Notes: generated by a model from the letters alone, not told the origin. 38,206 nt of DNA from Chloroflexi bacterium OHK40 (GCA_004367505.1 SFCB01000147.1:1-38206); one strand, 5' to 3'; shown: positions 1 to 8,336, numbered from the stretch's first letter. Program-made: numbers and translations.

Positions 1-111
1 CGAGCCCTAGAACAGGTATGGTCCATCATCGGCTTTTCCGCAACAGTATCCTCCCCTGTGGCATCGTGTCGCTAATTGGGGCCAAACTTAGGTGATAGAA
101 AGGATGCCCAT

Positions 112-1140
112 ATGCGCGACGCGCGCCTGCGGCGGCCACAGCTCAATCCGATCATCGTGCGCGAAGTGCGCACACGGATGCGCGGCGTGCGCCCCTACCT
201 CATCCTGACGGCCTTCCTGATCCTGCTCGCGGGGGCCGGGGTGGGCATCTACCAGCTCATGGTCCAGCAGGCCCGCTTCGGCGTGATGCTGCTGAGCCCA
301 CAGGTAGGCCAGGCCCTCTTTAAAGGGCTGGCGTTCGTCGAGTTGCTGCTGGTGGTCTTTCTGGCTCCCTCGATGACCAGTGGGGCGATCAGCGGTGAGC
401 GCGAGCAGCTCACCTATGACATGCTCGTGGCCACGCCGCTACGGCCAGGGCAGATCCTGTGGGGCAAGCTCATCGCGGCGCTCAGCTACTTGCTCCTGCT
501 CATCTTTGCGGCGGTCCCGGTCTTTAGCGTGGTGCTAGTCTTCGGTGGCGTGGAGTTGGGGGCGCTGCTGAAGGCCCTGGCGCTCCTGCTGGTGGCAACC
601 GTCTTCTTCGGGGCGGTGGGATTGTTCTGTTCGGCCCTGGGGACGCGCACGGCGCGGGCCACGACGATCGCCTACACCCTGGTGCTGCTACTGATCGGAG
701 TGCCGGTGCTGCTGGCCTCGGTGTGGGGTCAGTTCTCTACCCCGCCAGGCCAGATGCCGCCGCCCGAGCTGATTTATCTCAACCCCTTCAGCGCCTTGAT
801 CTCGGTCACGACGATCACCCCGGGGGTTGACCCGGCGATGCCGTTCTTTGGCTATGGTGACCCGTTTGGGGGGCTTCCGCTCATTGGCATGCTCGGGCCC
901 GGGGTCGTCTACTACGGGCCAAACGGGCCGGTGGTGATCCCGATCTATCGAGCGACGCTGCTGTGCTACGGGGTGCTGACGGTGCTCCTGTGCTGGGTGA
1001 GCTCACACATGGCGCTGCCGAGCCGCCGCTGGCGCCCGCGCTGGAGCGATCTCGGCTTCCTCCTGGCGCTCGCGGCGCTGCTGGCGCTCGCCTACTTCAC
1101 CCGTAGCTGGTGGCACGTTCCGCCGCCCAACCCGTTTTGA
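112..1140 (+). CDS. ABC-2 type transporter permease subunit
   Basis: Integral membrane protein of 342 residues, likely the membrane half of an ABC exporter. The charged N-terminus (about 1-27, with NPIIVREVRTRMRG) precedes about six or seven hydrophobic segments, starting at residues 29-47 and about 75-95. The cytoplasmic loop SGAISGEREQLTYDMLVATPL is typical of ABC-2 permeases of the gliding/Nos type. A large extracytoplasmic Pro/Gly-rich loop lies before the last two segments. The frame is open from a TTG at 76, but the ATG at 112 has an AAAGGA 8 nt upstream and is preferred. The ATPase partner is not in the window; a TAG at 8-10 may end the upstream gene. The substrate cannot be read. Family assignment is good; exporter role is inference. 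Confidence 0.85.
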   Translation: MRDARLRRPQLNPIIVREVRTRMRGVRPYLILTAFLILLAGAGVGIYQLMVQQARFGVMLLSPQVGQALFKGLAFVELLLVVFLAPSMTSGAISGEREQLTYDMLVATPLRPGQILWGKLIAALSYLLLLIFAAVPVFSVVLVFGGVELGALLKALALLLVATVFFGAVGLFCSALGTRTARATTIAYTLVLLLIGVPVLLASVWGQFSTPPGQMPPPELIYLNPFSALISVTTITPGVDPAMPFFGYGDPFGGLPLIGMLGPGVVYYGPNGPVVIPIYRATLLCYGVLTVLLCWVSSHMALPSRRWRPRWSDLGFLLALAALLALAYFTRSWWHVPPPNPF

Positions 1141-1176
1141 CCACGCAAAGCGCGAGCATCTACGAGCGAACAACCA

Positions 1177-1213
1177 CGAAAGGCGCGAACCAACCGCTGG
1201 TTCGCGCCTTTCG
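1177..1213. terminator. Perfect 16-bp hairpin between convergent genes
   Basis: Arms 1177-1192 and 1198-1213 are exact reverse complements (arm starts CGAAAGGCGCGAACCA) around a 5-nt loop. The hairpin sits between the ends of the permease and lexA, so it can serve both strands. There is no clear T-tract, so intrinsic termination is not certain. The sequence CCACGCAAAGCGCGAGC at 1141 resembles the left arm, which suggests a dispersed intergenic repeat. Confidence 0.6.
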
Positions 1214-1239
1214 CGTTCGCACCTTGCGCCGGTCGTGGT

Positions 1240-1899
1240 CTAAAACAGGCTGCGCAGGACCCCCACCACGCGCCCCTGGATGCGCACATTGTCCGGGGTG
1301 GTGTAGATCGGCTCCATCGTGCTGTTGGCTGGCTGGAGCCGCACGCGGCCCCCCTCGTGATAGAACTTCTTGAGCGTGACGGCGTTCTCGTCTAGCAGGC
1401 GGGCCGCAACCATCTCGCCGTTCTGCGCCGTCTCCTGGAAGCGCAACAGTACGATGTCGCCGTCGTCGATCAGGGCGTCGATCATCGACTGGCCCCGCAC
1501 CCGTAGCGCATACACGTCCTTCAGCTTCTCAGGTGATGCGAGATCAGACGGGACCTCGACGCGCGGCGCGTCGCTCGCGTCAACCTCCTCCGGGTCCGGC
1601 AGGGGGGAGCCGGCTGTGATCACGCCGAGCAGCGGCACGAAGAACCCTCCTACGCCCGACGGCGCGGGTGCGGGCACCAGGTTCGGCACGGTAATGCCCC
1701 GGGAGACCTTGCCGTCTCGGGTGATCTTGCCCTTCTCCTGCAGCGCCTTCAGGTTGTAGGCCACGACTGACGTCGAGCTGATCTTCAGGTCGCTCTGGAT
1801 GTCGCGGATGGCAGGTGGGTAGCCGTTCTTTGTCAGAAACTCCTGGATGTAATGGAGAATCTTTTCCTGCCGTGGCGATAGCCCGTCGGCGGTGCGCAT
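1240..1899 (-). CDS. lexA: LexA SOS-response repressor (S24 autoprotease)
   Basis: Transcriptional repressor of DNA-damage genes, inactivated by RecA-stimulated self-cleavage. The protein has 219 residues. The N-terminal winged helix is about 1-70 (LSPRQEKILHYIQEFL, then the recognition region ISSTSVVAYNLKALQEKG). The cleavage site is Ala96-Gly97 (VITAGSP). The catalytic pair is Ser138 in GQSM and Lys177 in AVTLK. The frame is open to 2052, but the ATG at 1899 gives the normal LexA N-terminus and has AAAGGA/AGGAC upstream. The predicted transcription start near 2032 excludes longer forms. The gene is divergent from the ROK kinase and convergent with the permease. Autoregulation is expected from the family. 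Confidence 0.97.
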   Translation of the reverse strand: MRTADGLSPRQEKILHYIQEFLTKNGYPPAIRDIQSDLKISSTSVVAYNLKALQEKGKITRDGKVSRGITVPNLVPAPAPSGVGGFFVPLLGVITAGSPLPDPEEVDASDAPRVEVPSDLASPEKLKDVYALRVRGQSMIDALIDDGDIVLLRFQETAQNGEMVAARLLDENAVTLKKFYHEGGRVRLQPANSTMEPIYTTPDNVRIQGRVVGVLRSLF

Positions 1900-2021
1900 A
1901 GACCCTGTCCTTTCCCTGGCCGCAGCCCGGACGGGGGCCGACGGCGAGCTTGCGTGCGAAGGGCGCCGGATCCATGCGGCGGGCTGACCCGCGCTCCGCT
2001 GCCGCCGCGCCCGGCACAGTA

Positions 2022-2033
2022 GAACTTTTGTAG
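2022..2033. promoter_or_regulatory. Weak candidate LexA operator at the lexA start site
   Basis: GAAC-TTTT-GTAG overlaps the predicted lexA +1. It matches only one half of the Gram-positive-type box GAAC-N4-GTTC, so this is a candidate by position more than by sequence. Confidence 0.2.
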
Positions 2034-2038
2034 CATCG

Positions 2039-2068
2039 ATTATATCAAGCAAACACTTGTGCTGTCAA
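2039..2068 (-). promoter_or_regulatory. Consensus sigma-70 promoter of lexA
   Basis: On the minus strand TTGACA (2068-2063) and TATAAT (2044-2039) are both perfect hexamers, 18 nt apart. This predicts transcription starting near 2032 and a leader of about 130 nt before the lexA ATG at 1899. A promoter this strong is usual for genes held down by a repressor. Confidence 0.75.
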
Positions 2069-2086
2069 GCGTTTTCAGCCGATCAA

Positions 2087-2095
2087 TGCTATACT
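2087..2095 (+). promoter_or_regulatory. Extended -10 promoter of the ROK kinase operon
   Basis: TGC-TATACT is an extended -10 element ending 7 nt before the ATG at 2103. Transcription would start at or next to the start codon, giving a leaderless mRNA. No good -35 is visible at 16-18 nt, as is allowed for extended -10 promoters. Confidence 0.5.
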
Positions 2096-2102
2096 GCGGG
2101 GC

Positions 2103-3041
2103 ATGGATCACGTCATCGCCGTTGATCTGGGCGGTACGCAACTCCGGGCGGCGCTCGTAGCCGCCGATGGCCAGATCGTGGCTCACGCACGCACGCCCAC
2201 CCTGGTCCATGAGGGGCCCCAGGCGGTGGTCGGGCGCATGCTCGCCCTGATCGAGCAGATGCGTAGCGCCGCCCCTCCTGGTGCCCCGCCGCGTGGGATC
2301 GGCATCGGTGCGCCAGGCCCGCTCGATCCGTTCACGGGCATTGTGTACTCGCCGCCCCATCTTCCCGGCTGGCAGCGCATCCCTCTGCGCGCCATGGTGG
2401 CCGAGGCGACCGGTTTGCCGGTGGTGCTCGGCAACGATGCCAACGCGGCCGCGCTGGCGGAGTGGCGCTTTGGCGCCGGTCAGGGCTGCGCCAATCTGGT
2501 CTATCTCACCGTGAGCACCGGGATCGGCGGTGGGGTGATCAGCGATGGGCGGCTGCTGCTCGGACGCATGGGGGCCGCTGCCGAGCTCGGCTTTCTCATC
2601 CTCGACGCGGAGCACGGGGTGGTCTGGGAGGATCAGGCCTCGGGTACCGGGCTCGCCCGTGCTGCGGCCGCCGCGATGGCGGATCGCCCCGAGAGCGCGC
2701 TGCACCGTCTGGCTACCCCTGCCACGGTCACTGCGGCCCACGTGTCGGCTGCCGCCGCCGCCGGCGACCAACTGGCCCGGGAGTTGATGGCTCGCGAGGC
2801 CTGGCTGCTCGGCCTGGGGTTCGCCTCGATCCTGCATGCCTTCAGCCCCGAGATCATGCTGGTGGGCGGGAGCGTGATCATCCACAACCCCGACTTGCTG
2901 GTCCACGCCCGCGAGGTGGCCTACGCCCACGTGCGGGTGGAGCTCTACCGCGAGGTGCCGATCGAGCCGGCCCGCCTCGGCGAGGCTGCCGGTATCCTTG
3001 GGGCTGCCGCGCTCTTCCTCACCGCAGGCGAGGCCCCCTGA
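2103..3041 (+). CDS. ROK-family sugar kinase-like protein lacking the zinc motif
   Basis: Probable ATP-dependent sugar kinase of the ROK family, 312 residues and full length. The N-terminal phosphate loop is DLGGTQLRAAL (8-18). IGIGAPGPLDP, the catalytic Asp112 in LGNDANAAALAEW, and LTVSTGIGGGVI (135-146) follow in normal order. The ROK zinc site is missing: the usual histidine of ELGHM is Phe164 (ELGFLIL), and the CxCGxxGCxE block is replaced by a cysteine-free stretch ending in ASGTG. Glu161 is kept. Glucokinase is possible, but the substrate cannot be deduced; other ROK sugar or amino-sugar kinases are alternatives. It is the first gene of an operon, and its TGA overlaps the next ATG. Confidence 0.85.
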   Translation: MDHVIAVDLGGTQLRAALVAADGQIVAHARTPTLVHEGPQAVVGRMLALIEQMRSAAPPGAPPRGIGIGAPGPLDPFTGIVYSPPHLPGWQRIPLRAMVAEATGLPVVLGNDANAAALAEWRFGAGQGCANLVYLTVSTGIGGGVISDGRLLLGRMGAAAELGFLILDAEHGVVWEDQASGTGLARAAAAAMADRPESALHRLATPATVTAAHVSAAAAAGDQLARELMAREAWLLGLGFASILHAFSPEIMLVGGSVIIHNPDLLVHAREVAYAHVRVELYREVPIEPARLGEAAGILGAAALFLTAGEAP

Positions 3042-4147
3042 TGCACCTGGCCCTGGCCCCCAGGCGCCGCCTCGCCGCCCTCGCTGGCTCTGCCGCCCCG
3101 GAGCTCCTTGCTGCCCTCGACGCCGCTCTGGCCGCCCGTGCCGCCGCCGGGATCGCTAGCCTCGCCTACGATCCCGAAGTCGGTGTGCCGGCGCTCGGGC
3201 TGCCACCCGCGCCTCTGGAGCCCGCCGCCTTGATCAGCCAGGTCAAGGCTGCCGATCGTGCCCTGGCCGCCTGTGGTGAGGCCGTCGAGAGCCTGTGGAT
3301 CGTCGGTGGGCCCCGGGCATTGCCCTTCGCTGGCCTGCCCAACCCCATGCCGGACCGGGATGGCCCGCTCCGCACCGATGCGCCCTACGGGCTCGCCGGC
3401 CCGGACGAGCTCATCCCCCGCTGGCCTGTTGGGCGAACCCCCGATGCCGATCCGCCTGTCCCGGGCCTGCTAGCGGCGCTGCTCCGCGCTGTGGCGGCTG
3501 CTCACGTGCGCGCTCCGCGCTGCTCCACCGGCGGTGTAGTAGCCCTCGGGGCCGCCCGCTGGGCTGCCGTGACCGCCGAAGTGCTCGCCAACGCTGGCCC
3601 GGCGCTCGTCCTTTCATCCCCTCCGATTCGGAGCGGTTCGGCCGAACTAGGTTCCCTCGCTGGCGCGCGGGTTGTATACTGTAACCTGCACGGGGTGCGC
3701 GGGCGCGATGCATGGTTTGGCCAGGCGCCCGGCGATAGCGAGCTCGTACCGGCTTTGCATCCGGCTGATCTCGCCGGCCTGCGGCTCGATGGCGCCGTTG
3801 TCATCACCCAGGCATGCTTCGGTGCTCGCCTCGCCGCCGTCGAGGATCAGTTGCCCCTTGCCGTGACGCTATTACGTGCCGGGGCCACAGCGCTCTTCGG
3901 CGCGATCGGCCTCACCTATGGCGCGCCCGAGTTGCCCCCTGGCGAGTCCGATCTGCTGGCTGCCGCGCTGCTCTCCGCGCTGCGGCGGCCCGGGGTCCGG
4001 CTCGGCGAAGCCCTCTTGATGGCCCAGATCTCCGTGTTGCGCACGGCGCTCCGGCGCCAGGGCGCGCTCGACCCGGATGAGGTCAAGACCTTGCTCGGGT
4101 TTATGCTCTACGGCGACCCGGCCCTGTCGCTGGAGGGGAGTGAGTAG
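3041..4147 (+). CDS. Gingipain-like (C25/caspase-fold) putative cysteine peptidase
   Basis: Protein of 368 residues without a signal peptide. It carries landmarks of the C25 gingipain group of clan CD. IPRWPVGRTP (125-134) matches the 'IxIGRxP' stretch. YCNLHG places the catalytic His at 217. VVITQACFGA places the nucleophile Cys at 259. LLGFMLYGDPALSL at the C-terminus matches the 'LLGDPALxL' end of C25 domains. The N-terminal 90 residues are Ala-rich and unassigned. The ATG overlaps the kinase stop (TGATG), implying translational coupling, and the next gene starts 4 nt after its end. With no export signal it is probably cytoplasmic, unlike gingipains. CHAT-type caspase relatives are the main alternative. 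No substrate can be proposed. Confidence 0.65.
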   Translation: MHLALAPRRRLAALAGSAAPELLAALDAALAARAAAGIASLAYDPEVGVPALGLPPAPLEPAALISQVKAADRALAACGEAVESLWIVGGPRALPFAGLPNPMPDRDGPLRTDAPYGLAGPDELIPRWPVGRTPDADPPVPGLLAALLRAVAAAHVRAPRCSTGGVVALGAARWAAVTAEVLANAGPALVLSSPPIRSGSAELGSLAGARVVYCNLHGVRGRDAWFGQAPGDSELVPALHPADLAGLRLDGAVVITQACFGARLAAVEDQLPLAVTLLRAGATALFGAIGLTYGAPELPPGESDLLAAALLSALRRPGVRLGEALLMAQISVLRTALRRQGALDPDEVKTLLGFMLYGDPALSLEGSE

Positions 4148-4151
4148 TACC

Positions 4152-4526
4152 ATGATGTCAAAACAGCGCGGCGCGCTCGGCCGCTCGCGAACAACTCCGC
4201 GCGATGAGCGTCGAGTCCCGCCCGTCGTAGACGCCGAAGCTGCCAGGATCGCCGCTGCCCGTCGTGTGGCTGCCCGATTCGTGAACGACCACTGGCCCGA
4301 GCTCGCCGGGGTGGTCCCTACCGTCACGTTCCGTCACCTTAACCCGCCCAGCCCCGAGTTGCTCCAGCGCGCTGGGGTTGATCCGGCTGAGCTGCGGGCC
4401 TACGGGGGCGCCGTCTACACCTTCACCTTCGCTGGCATGCGCGCGGCCCCGGAGGGCGCGCCCCTGGTGGCCGCCGTGACGGTCGATGGCCAGCACCGTA
4501 TCGTCAAGGCGAGCGTCACGCGCTAG
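4152..4526 (+). CDS. Small conserved-looking protein of unknown function
   Basis: Protein of 124 residues, not recognised. The N-terminus is basic and disordered (about 1-28). An Ala/Arg-rich helix follows (VDAEAARIAAARRVAARFVNDHW). The last 40 residues have a beta pattern ending VAAVTVDGQHRIVKASVTR, reminiscent of a PepSY-like strand-strand-tail but not assignable. ATG at 4152 follows GGAGGGGAG by about 10 nt; the ATG at 4155 is an alternative. It lies 4 nt after the C25-like gene and 1 nt before the FecR-type gene, so it is certainly in the same operon. No membrane segment or signal peptide is seen. Confidence 0.7.
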   Translation: MMSKQRGALGRSRTTPRDERRVPPVVDAEAARIAAARRVAARFVNDHWPELAGVVPTVTFRHLNPPSPELLQRAGVDPAELRAYGGAVYTFTFAGMRAAPEGAPLVAAVTVDGQHRIVKASVTR

Positions 4527-4527
4527 T

Positions 4528-5940
4528 ATGCACCAGCTTCAGCCATCTGCCGTGCCGCAGGCCGCCTCGCCCGAGCGCACGCTGCGCCTGGCCTGGCTCA
4601 CGCTACTGTTCTTCGTTCTGCTCTTCGCCGTCTTGCTCGGCTGGGCCGGCCTGACGCTGCGCGGCGTCTATCTGGGGGCCACTCTGGGCCACGGCGCGAC
4701 GCTCTTCCTGCGTGGCCCGGCGGAGACGATCGCCTGGCGGCCCGCCGACCGCACCCTCTTTCAGGGCGCCGCCGATCAGCAGCCCCTCGCCCAGGGCGAC
4801 TCGGTGCGGATTGCGGCCGCCGCCGGCTATGGCCAGGTGGCAAGCATCCGCCTGTTCGAGCAGAGCCAGCTCGACCTCTGGGCTGGTACCGAGGTAACGC
4901 TAGAGACCCTGCGCACCAGTCGCTGGCATAGTGGGACGCTCGAGGTGGCCCTGCGCCAGCATAGTGGCTATGTGCGCTACGATCTCAAGCCCGCTCTGCC
5001 CTTCGAATCCGTCGTCTACACACTGCATATTGGCGATGCCAGCGTTGCCCTGGAGCCTGGCGGAAGCTATAGCGTGGAGATGCGCGCGCCGGAGCGGCCG
5101 GTGGAGCGGGCCGATGGTGGCAATCGCCTGGTGGCTGATGTGGCCGTCCGGAGCGGTCAGGCGGTTGTCTATGGCGCGAACGGTGCGGCCGTTGAGCTAC
5201 GGACCCGCGAGCGGGTGCTGGTGGACGCGGCGGGCGTGCCCGGGCTGGCTGTGCCGGCCCGCTGGGAGCTCGTGCGCGACGGTGGCTTTAGCCAGTTCAG
5301 TGAGCTTGAATATAACAACACCACCAGCCCCGATCCGACGGTGCCCAGGGCGGATACCTGGCAGGTCTATGGCATTCCCGACCGGCCCCCGGAGAACCGG
5401 GGCTATTTCCGTCTCTCCCAGATCTGCCGCCCGCCGGCGGTCGATAATACCTGCGGGAGCGCCGACCGGCGTACAGCGGCCTGGTTCTATCGTACTGGCG
5501 GCCAGACGACGAGTTTCACCACCGGGATCAAGCAGGACCTTGGCCCCAACGGCCAGGGTGTCGACATCTCGGAGTACCGCTCGCTCTCCTTCAGCCTCTG
5601 GGCCCGCATTCTCTACCAGTCGCTCAACGATGTGGGTGATCGTGGCTCGGAGTGCCCGGTGATGATCCGCCTGGTGGCGAAGCGCAGCAGCCCTGCCGAT
5701 CCTGAGGAAGAGCGGGTGATCTGTGTGTACACGGATGCCGATGGCCAGCCACCCGCTGTACGCGAGCCCGGCGTGCAGTACTTGCTCGTTGAGCGGGCTG
5801 CATGGTCGCAGGTAATCCTGGACCTGCGCGATCCCGTCTGGCTACCGGACTACCGTTACCTGCGCAGCATCCAGATCTACGCCAACGGCCACGATTACGA
5901 CTCGCGGGTGGCGGAGGTCTCGCTGGTGGGTGAGCAGTAG
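4528..5940 (+). CDS. Membrane-anchored FecR-domain protein
   Basis: Protein of 470 residues. One membrane segment (about 19-41, WLTLLFFVLLFAVLLGW) anchors an extracytoplasmic region. Residues about 80-260 follow the FecR pattern: LEVALRQHSGYVRYDL, then VYTLHIGDASVALEPGG, then VRSGQAVVYG. The C-terminal 200 residues contain Cys pairs and strands resembling a carbohydrate-binding beta sandwich, unassigned. FecR proteins usually pair with an ECF sigma factor and a TonB receptor. Neither is nearby, so a signalling role is not supported; a structural or ligand-sensing role is possible. The ATG at 4528 follows the previous TAG by 1 nt, implying coupled translation. It is the last gene of the four-gene operon. 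Confidence 0.7.
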   Translation: MHQLQPSAVPQAASPERTLRLAWLTLLFFVLLFAVLLGWAGLTLRGVYLGATLGHGATLFLRGPAETIAWRPADRTLFQGAADQQPLAQGDSVRIAAAAGYGQVASIRLFEQSQLDLWAGTEVTLETLRTSRWHSGTLEVALRQHSGYVRYDLKPALPFESVVYTLHIGDASVALEPGGSYSVEMRAPERPVERADGGNRLVADVAVRSGQAVVYGANGAAVELRTRERVLVDAAGVPGLAVPARWELVRDGGFSQFSELEYNNTTSPDPTVPRADTWQVYGIPDRPPENRGYFRLSQICRPPAVDNTCGSADRRTAAWFYRTGGQTTSFTTGIKQDLGPNGQGVDISEYRSLSFSLWARILYQSLNDVGDRGSECPVMIRLVAKRSSPADPEEERVICVYTDADGQPPAVREPGVQYLLVERAAWSQVILDLRDPVWLPDYRYLRSIQIYANGHDYDSRVAEVSLVGEQ

Positions 5941-6056
5941 GCGGCGATGGGGGGACGCTCACCCCCGGGTTGATCGTGTGCGAGCGTTGGTTCTGCGTGG
6001 GGGCCTGTGGCCTCTCCGAACCCCCCGCCGACGCACCCTATCGAGCGGGACGTGCC

Positions 6057-6503
6057 ATGATCTATCACGGCGTGGACATTGTGGAGGTAGCTCGGGTACG
6101 GCGTGCGGTGGAGCGCTGGGGTGAGCGCTTCCTGGCGCGCGTCTTTACGCCTGCCGAGCTCGCCGACTGTGAGGCAACGGGCCCCACGCCGCGTTTCCAT
6201 TCCCTGGCCGCCCGCTGGGCGGCCAAGGAGGCCGCAGCCAAGGCCCTCGGCCTGGGCCTCAGCGGGTTGGCCGCTGGCCCGTCCGGTGGCCACCTGCACT
6301 TCCACGAGCTCGAGGTGGCGCGCGGGCCGGGGGGGCGACCGATCCTCCACCTGCACGGCGGGGCCGCCGCCGCCGCCGCCGCCGCTGGCCTTGGCGAGCT
6401 CGCCCTGAGCCTTTCGCATACCGAGCACCTCGCCGTCGCGAGCGTGGTGGCGCTGGCCGCTGGCCCTGGCCGTAGCCCGGCATCGGGCCATGGTGTAGAA
6501 TAG
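6057..6503 (+). CDS. acpS: Holo-[acyl-carrier-protein] synthase
   Basis: Transfers the phosphopantetheine arm of CoA to a serine of acyl carrier protein for fatty-acid synthesis; cytoplasmic. The protein has 148 residues. Mg-binding Asp7 sits in YHGVDIVEV and Glu58 in RWAAKEAAAKAL, the two signature motifs. The C-terminal strand LALSLSHTEHLAVASVVA is typical. An eight-Ala run (103-110) replaces a loop. The frame is open from 5970, but the ATG at 6057 gives the normal start and has GAGCGGGA upstream. The gap of 116 nt after the FecR gene may hold its own promoter. The last residues (PGRSPASGHGVE) are an extra tail. Confidence 0.93.
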   Translation: MIYHGVDIVEVARVRRAVERWGERFLARVFTPAELADCEATGPTPRFHSLAARWAAKEAAAKALGLGLSGLAAGPSGGHLHFHELEVARGPGGRPILHLHGGAAAAAAAAGLGELALSLSHTEHLAVASVVALAAGPGRSPASGHGVE

Positions 6504-6530
6504 AGCGAATCTGTGTCATACCGAATCGCC

Positions 6531-6560
6531 TTGACGGCACCGCATGGACTCGGTTTTCAT
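6531..6560 (+). promoter_or_regulatory. Possible promoter of the nnrE/D gene
   Basis: TTGACG (6531-6536) is followed after 18 nt by TTTCAT (6555-6560), a weak -10. It lies in the 153-nt gap after acpS and would start a leader of about 90 nt. Confidence 0.25.
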
Positions 6561-6656
6561 GGCTCCACGGCGTCTGGTGCGGGGGTGGTGGCGCGGTGGG
6601 GCGCACGCCGGATCACGCGAAGCCGCCAGTGCTGATTCGTATCAGGCGGGGGAAAG

Positions 6657-8279
6657 ATGCGCCTGGTAACCGCCGCGCAGATGCGCGCTCTGGAGCAGGC
6701 CGCTGTTGCTGCCGGAGCGACCTGGGAGGGCCTGATGGAGCAGGCCGGCTGGGGAGTGGCCCAGGAGGCCTTGCGGCTCCTCGGCGACCCGGCGCGGCAG
6801 CAGGTGATCGTGCTGGTTGGTCCCGGGAACAATGGCGGTGATGGCCTGGTTGCGGCGCGCCATCTCCACGATGCCGGTGCGGTCGTCGAGCTGTATATCT
6901 GGCGCCGATCGCCTGATACGGCCGCGACCGACACGAACTGGCAGCGCTGCCGGCAGCGCGGGATCCGCGAGTGGCTCGCGGCCGACGATCCCGACCAAGC
7001 GGCGCTACGCTCGCTCCTCGGGACGGCCAGGCTCGCGATCGATGCGCTGCTCGGCACCGGCGCCTCCCGCCCGGTTGAGGGCTCCCTTGCGGCGATCATC
7101 ACTGTGCTGAATGATCGAGCTGGATCGCTCCGAGTCCTGGCGGTCGACCTGCCGAGTGGCGTGGATGCCGACACAGGCGCTGTGGGGAGCGTGGCCGTGC
7201 GGGCCGATCTGACGGTTGCAACCGGCATGATCAAGCGCGGTCTGTTATGCTACCCCGGACGAAACTACACCGGCCGGCTGGCCCTGGTCGAGATCGGCCT
7301 GCCGGCGGAGATCGAGGAGGTACCCATGAGCGAGTTGCTGACCCGCGACTATGCCCGGCGACTGCTTCCGCCCCGCCCTGCCGACGCCCACAAGGGGAGC
7401 TTCGGCAAGGTGCTGGTGATCGCCGGCTCCCTGAACTATCCCGGCGCCGCAGCCCTGGCGTGTGGGGGCGCGGCCCGGGTCGGCGCCGGGCTGGTAACCC
7501 TTGGCGCCGGGCGTACAGTGCTCGCCGCTGCCGCCAACCGCCAGCCGGAGATCACGCTGCTCCCTCTGCCCGAGGGCGATTGGGGCGCGATCGGGCCTGC
7601 GGCCATCGACGAGCTTGGAAAGCACCTGGAGGGCTACGCCGCAGTGCTGATCGGCCCCGGCCTCGGCCAGGCTGAGTCGACCGTCGCGTTCGTGCAGCGC
7701 CTCTTCGGCCTGGACAAGGCGAAGGCCCGCGCCCGGGTCGGGTTTCTCGCGACGCAGCCCGGCGCCGAGGCGCCGGTCGACCCTGTGCTGACCGAGCTCC
7801 CCCCGCTCGTGCTCGACGCCGACGCGCTGAACATTCTGGCGGGAATCGCCGATTGGCACGAGCGGCTTCCCCGGGGGCGCCTGGTGCTCACCCCCCACCC
7901 CGGTGAGATGCGCCGCTTGCTGCGGGCTGAAGAGTTGCCGGGCGATGCGCCAGCCGCCGCCGCCGCTGCCGCCGCCAACTGGGGCCAGGTGGTGGTGCTC
8001 AAGGGCGCGACGACGGTCATCGCTGCACCGGATAGGCGCACCCTCATCCACGACGGCGGTAACCCTGCCCTCGCGACCGCCGGCACCGGCGATGTGCTCG
8101 CCGGGGCGATCGTCGGGCTGCTCGCCCAGGGGCTGGCCCCCTTCGATGCGGCGGCCCTGGGCGTGTACCTCCACGGCGCTGCGGGGGCCCGGGTCCGTGA
8201 CGATCTGGGCGATGCCGGAGCTCTCGCGAGCGATGTGCTGCCCGAACTGCCTCGGGCAATCAAGGCGCTCAGGGGGTAG
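6657..8279 (+). CDS. nnr: Bifunctional NAD(P)H-hydrate epimerase / dehydratase
   Basis: Repairs hydrated NADH and NADPH: the N-terminal epimerase (YjeF_N, about 1-215) interconverts the R and S forms, and the C-terminal ADP/ATP-dependent dehydratase (YjeF_C, about 230-540) restores the cofactor. LVGPGNNGGDGLVAARHL (53-70) is the epimerase signature. In the dehydratase, HKGSFGKVLVIAGS, LDADALN, LTPHPGEM and ATAGTGDVLAG (catalytic Asp478) are all present. The length of 540 residues is normal for the fused form. The ATG at 6657 follows GGGGGAAAG. The next gene follows after 57 nt on the same strand. Confidence 0.95.
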   Translation: MRLVTAAQMRALEQAAVAAGATWEGLMEQAGWGVAQEALRLLGDPARQQVIVLVGPGNNGGDGLVAARHLHDAGAVVELYIWRRSPDTAATDTNWQRCRQRGIREWLAADDPDQAALRSLLGTARLAIDALLGTGASRPVEGSLAAIITVLNDRAGSLRVLAVDLPSGVDADTGAVGSVAVRADLTVATGMIKRGLLCYPGRNYTGRLALVEIGLPAEIEEVPMSELLTRDYARRLLPPRPADAHKGSFGKVLVIAGSLNYPGAAALACGGAARVGAGLVTLGAGRTVLAAAANRQPEITLLPLPEGDWGAIGPAAIDELGKHLEGYAAVLIGPGLGQAESTVAFVQRLFGLDKAKARARVGFLATQPGAEAPVDPVLTELPPLVLDADALNILAGIADWHERLPRGRLVLTPHPGEMRRLLRAEELPGDAPAAAAAAAANWGQVVVLKGATTVIAAPDRRTLIHDGGNPALATAGTGDVLAGAIVGLLAQGLAPFDAAALGVYLHGAAGARVRDDLGDAGALASDVLPELPRAIKALRG

Positions 8280-8336
8280 AATGTCGTGCTGCTGCCGGCC
8301 CGAGCCCGCGCTGTGTGGAGCAGAGGAGTGTCTACG

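Noticed and set aside
2048-2063. AGCA...TGCT palindrome in the spacer of the lexA promoter as an operator
   Set aside because: Only 4-bp arms with several mismatches inside; not distinguishable from chance.
2040-2930. 296-codon minus-strand frame opposite the ROK kinase
   Set aside because: Shadow frame; it would also start within the lexA promoter region.
5940-6057. ECF sigma factor or TonB receptor next to the FecR gene
   Set aside because: The short gap and the neighbouring genes (small protein, acpS) contain neither, so a classical Fec system is not supported.
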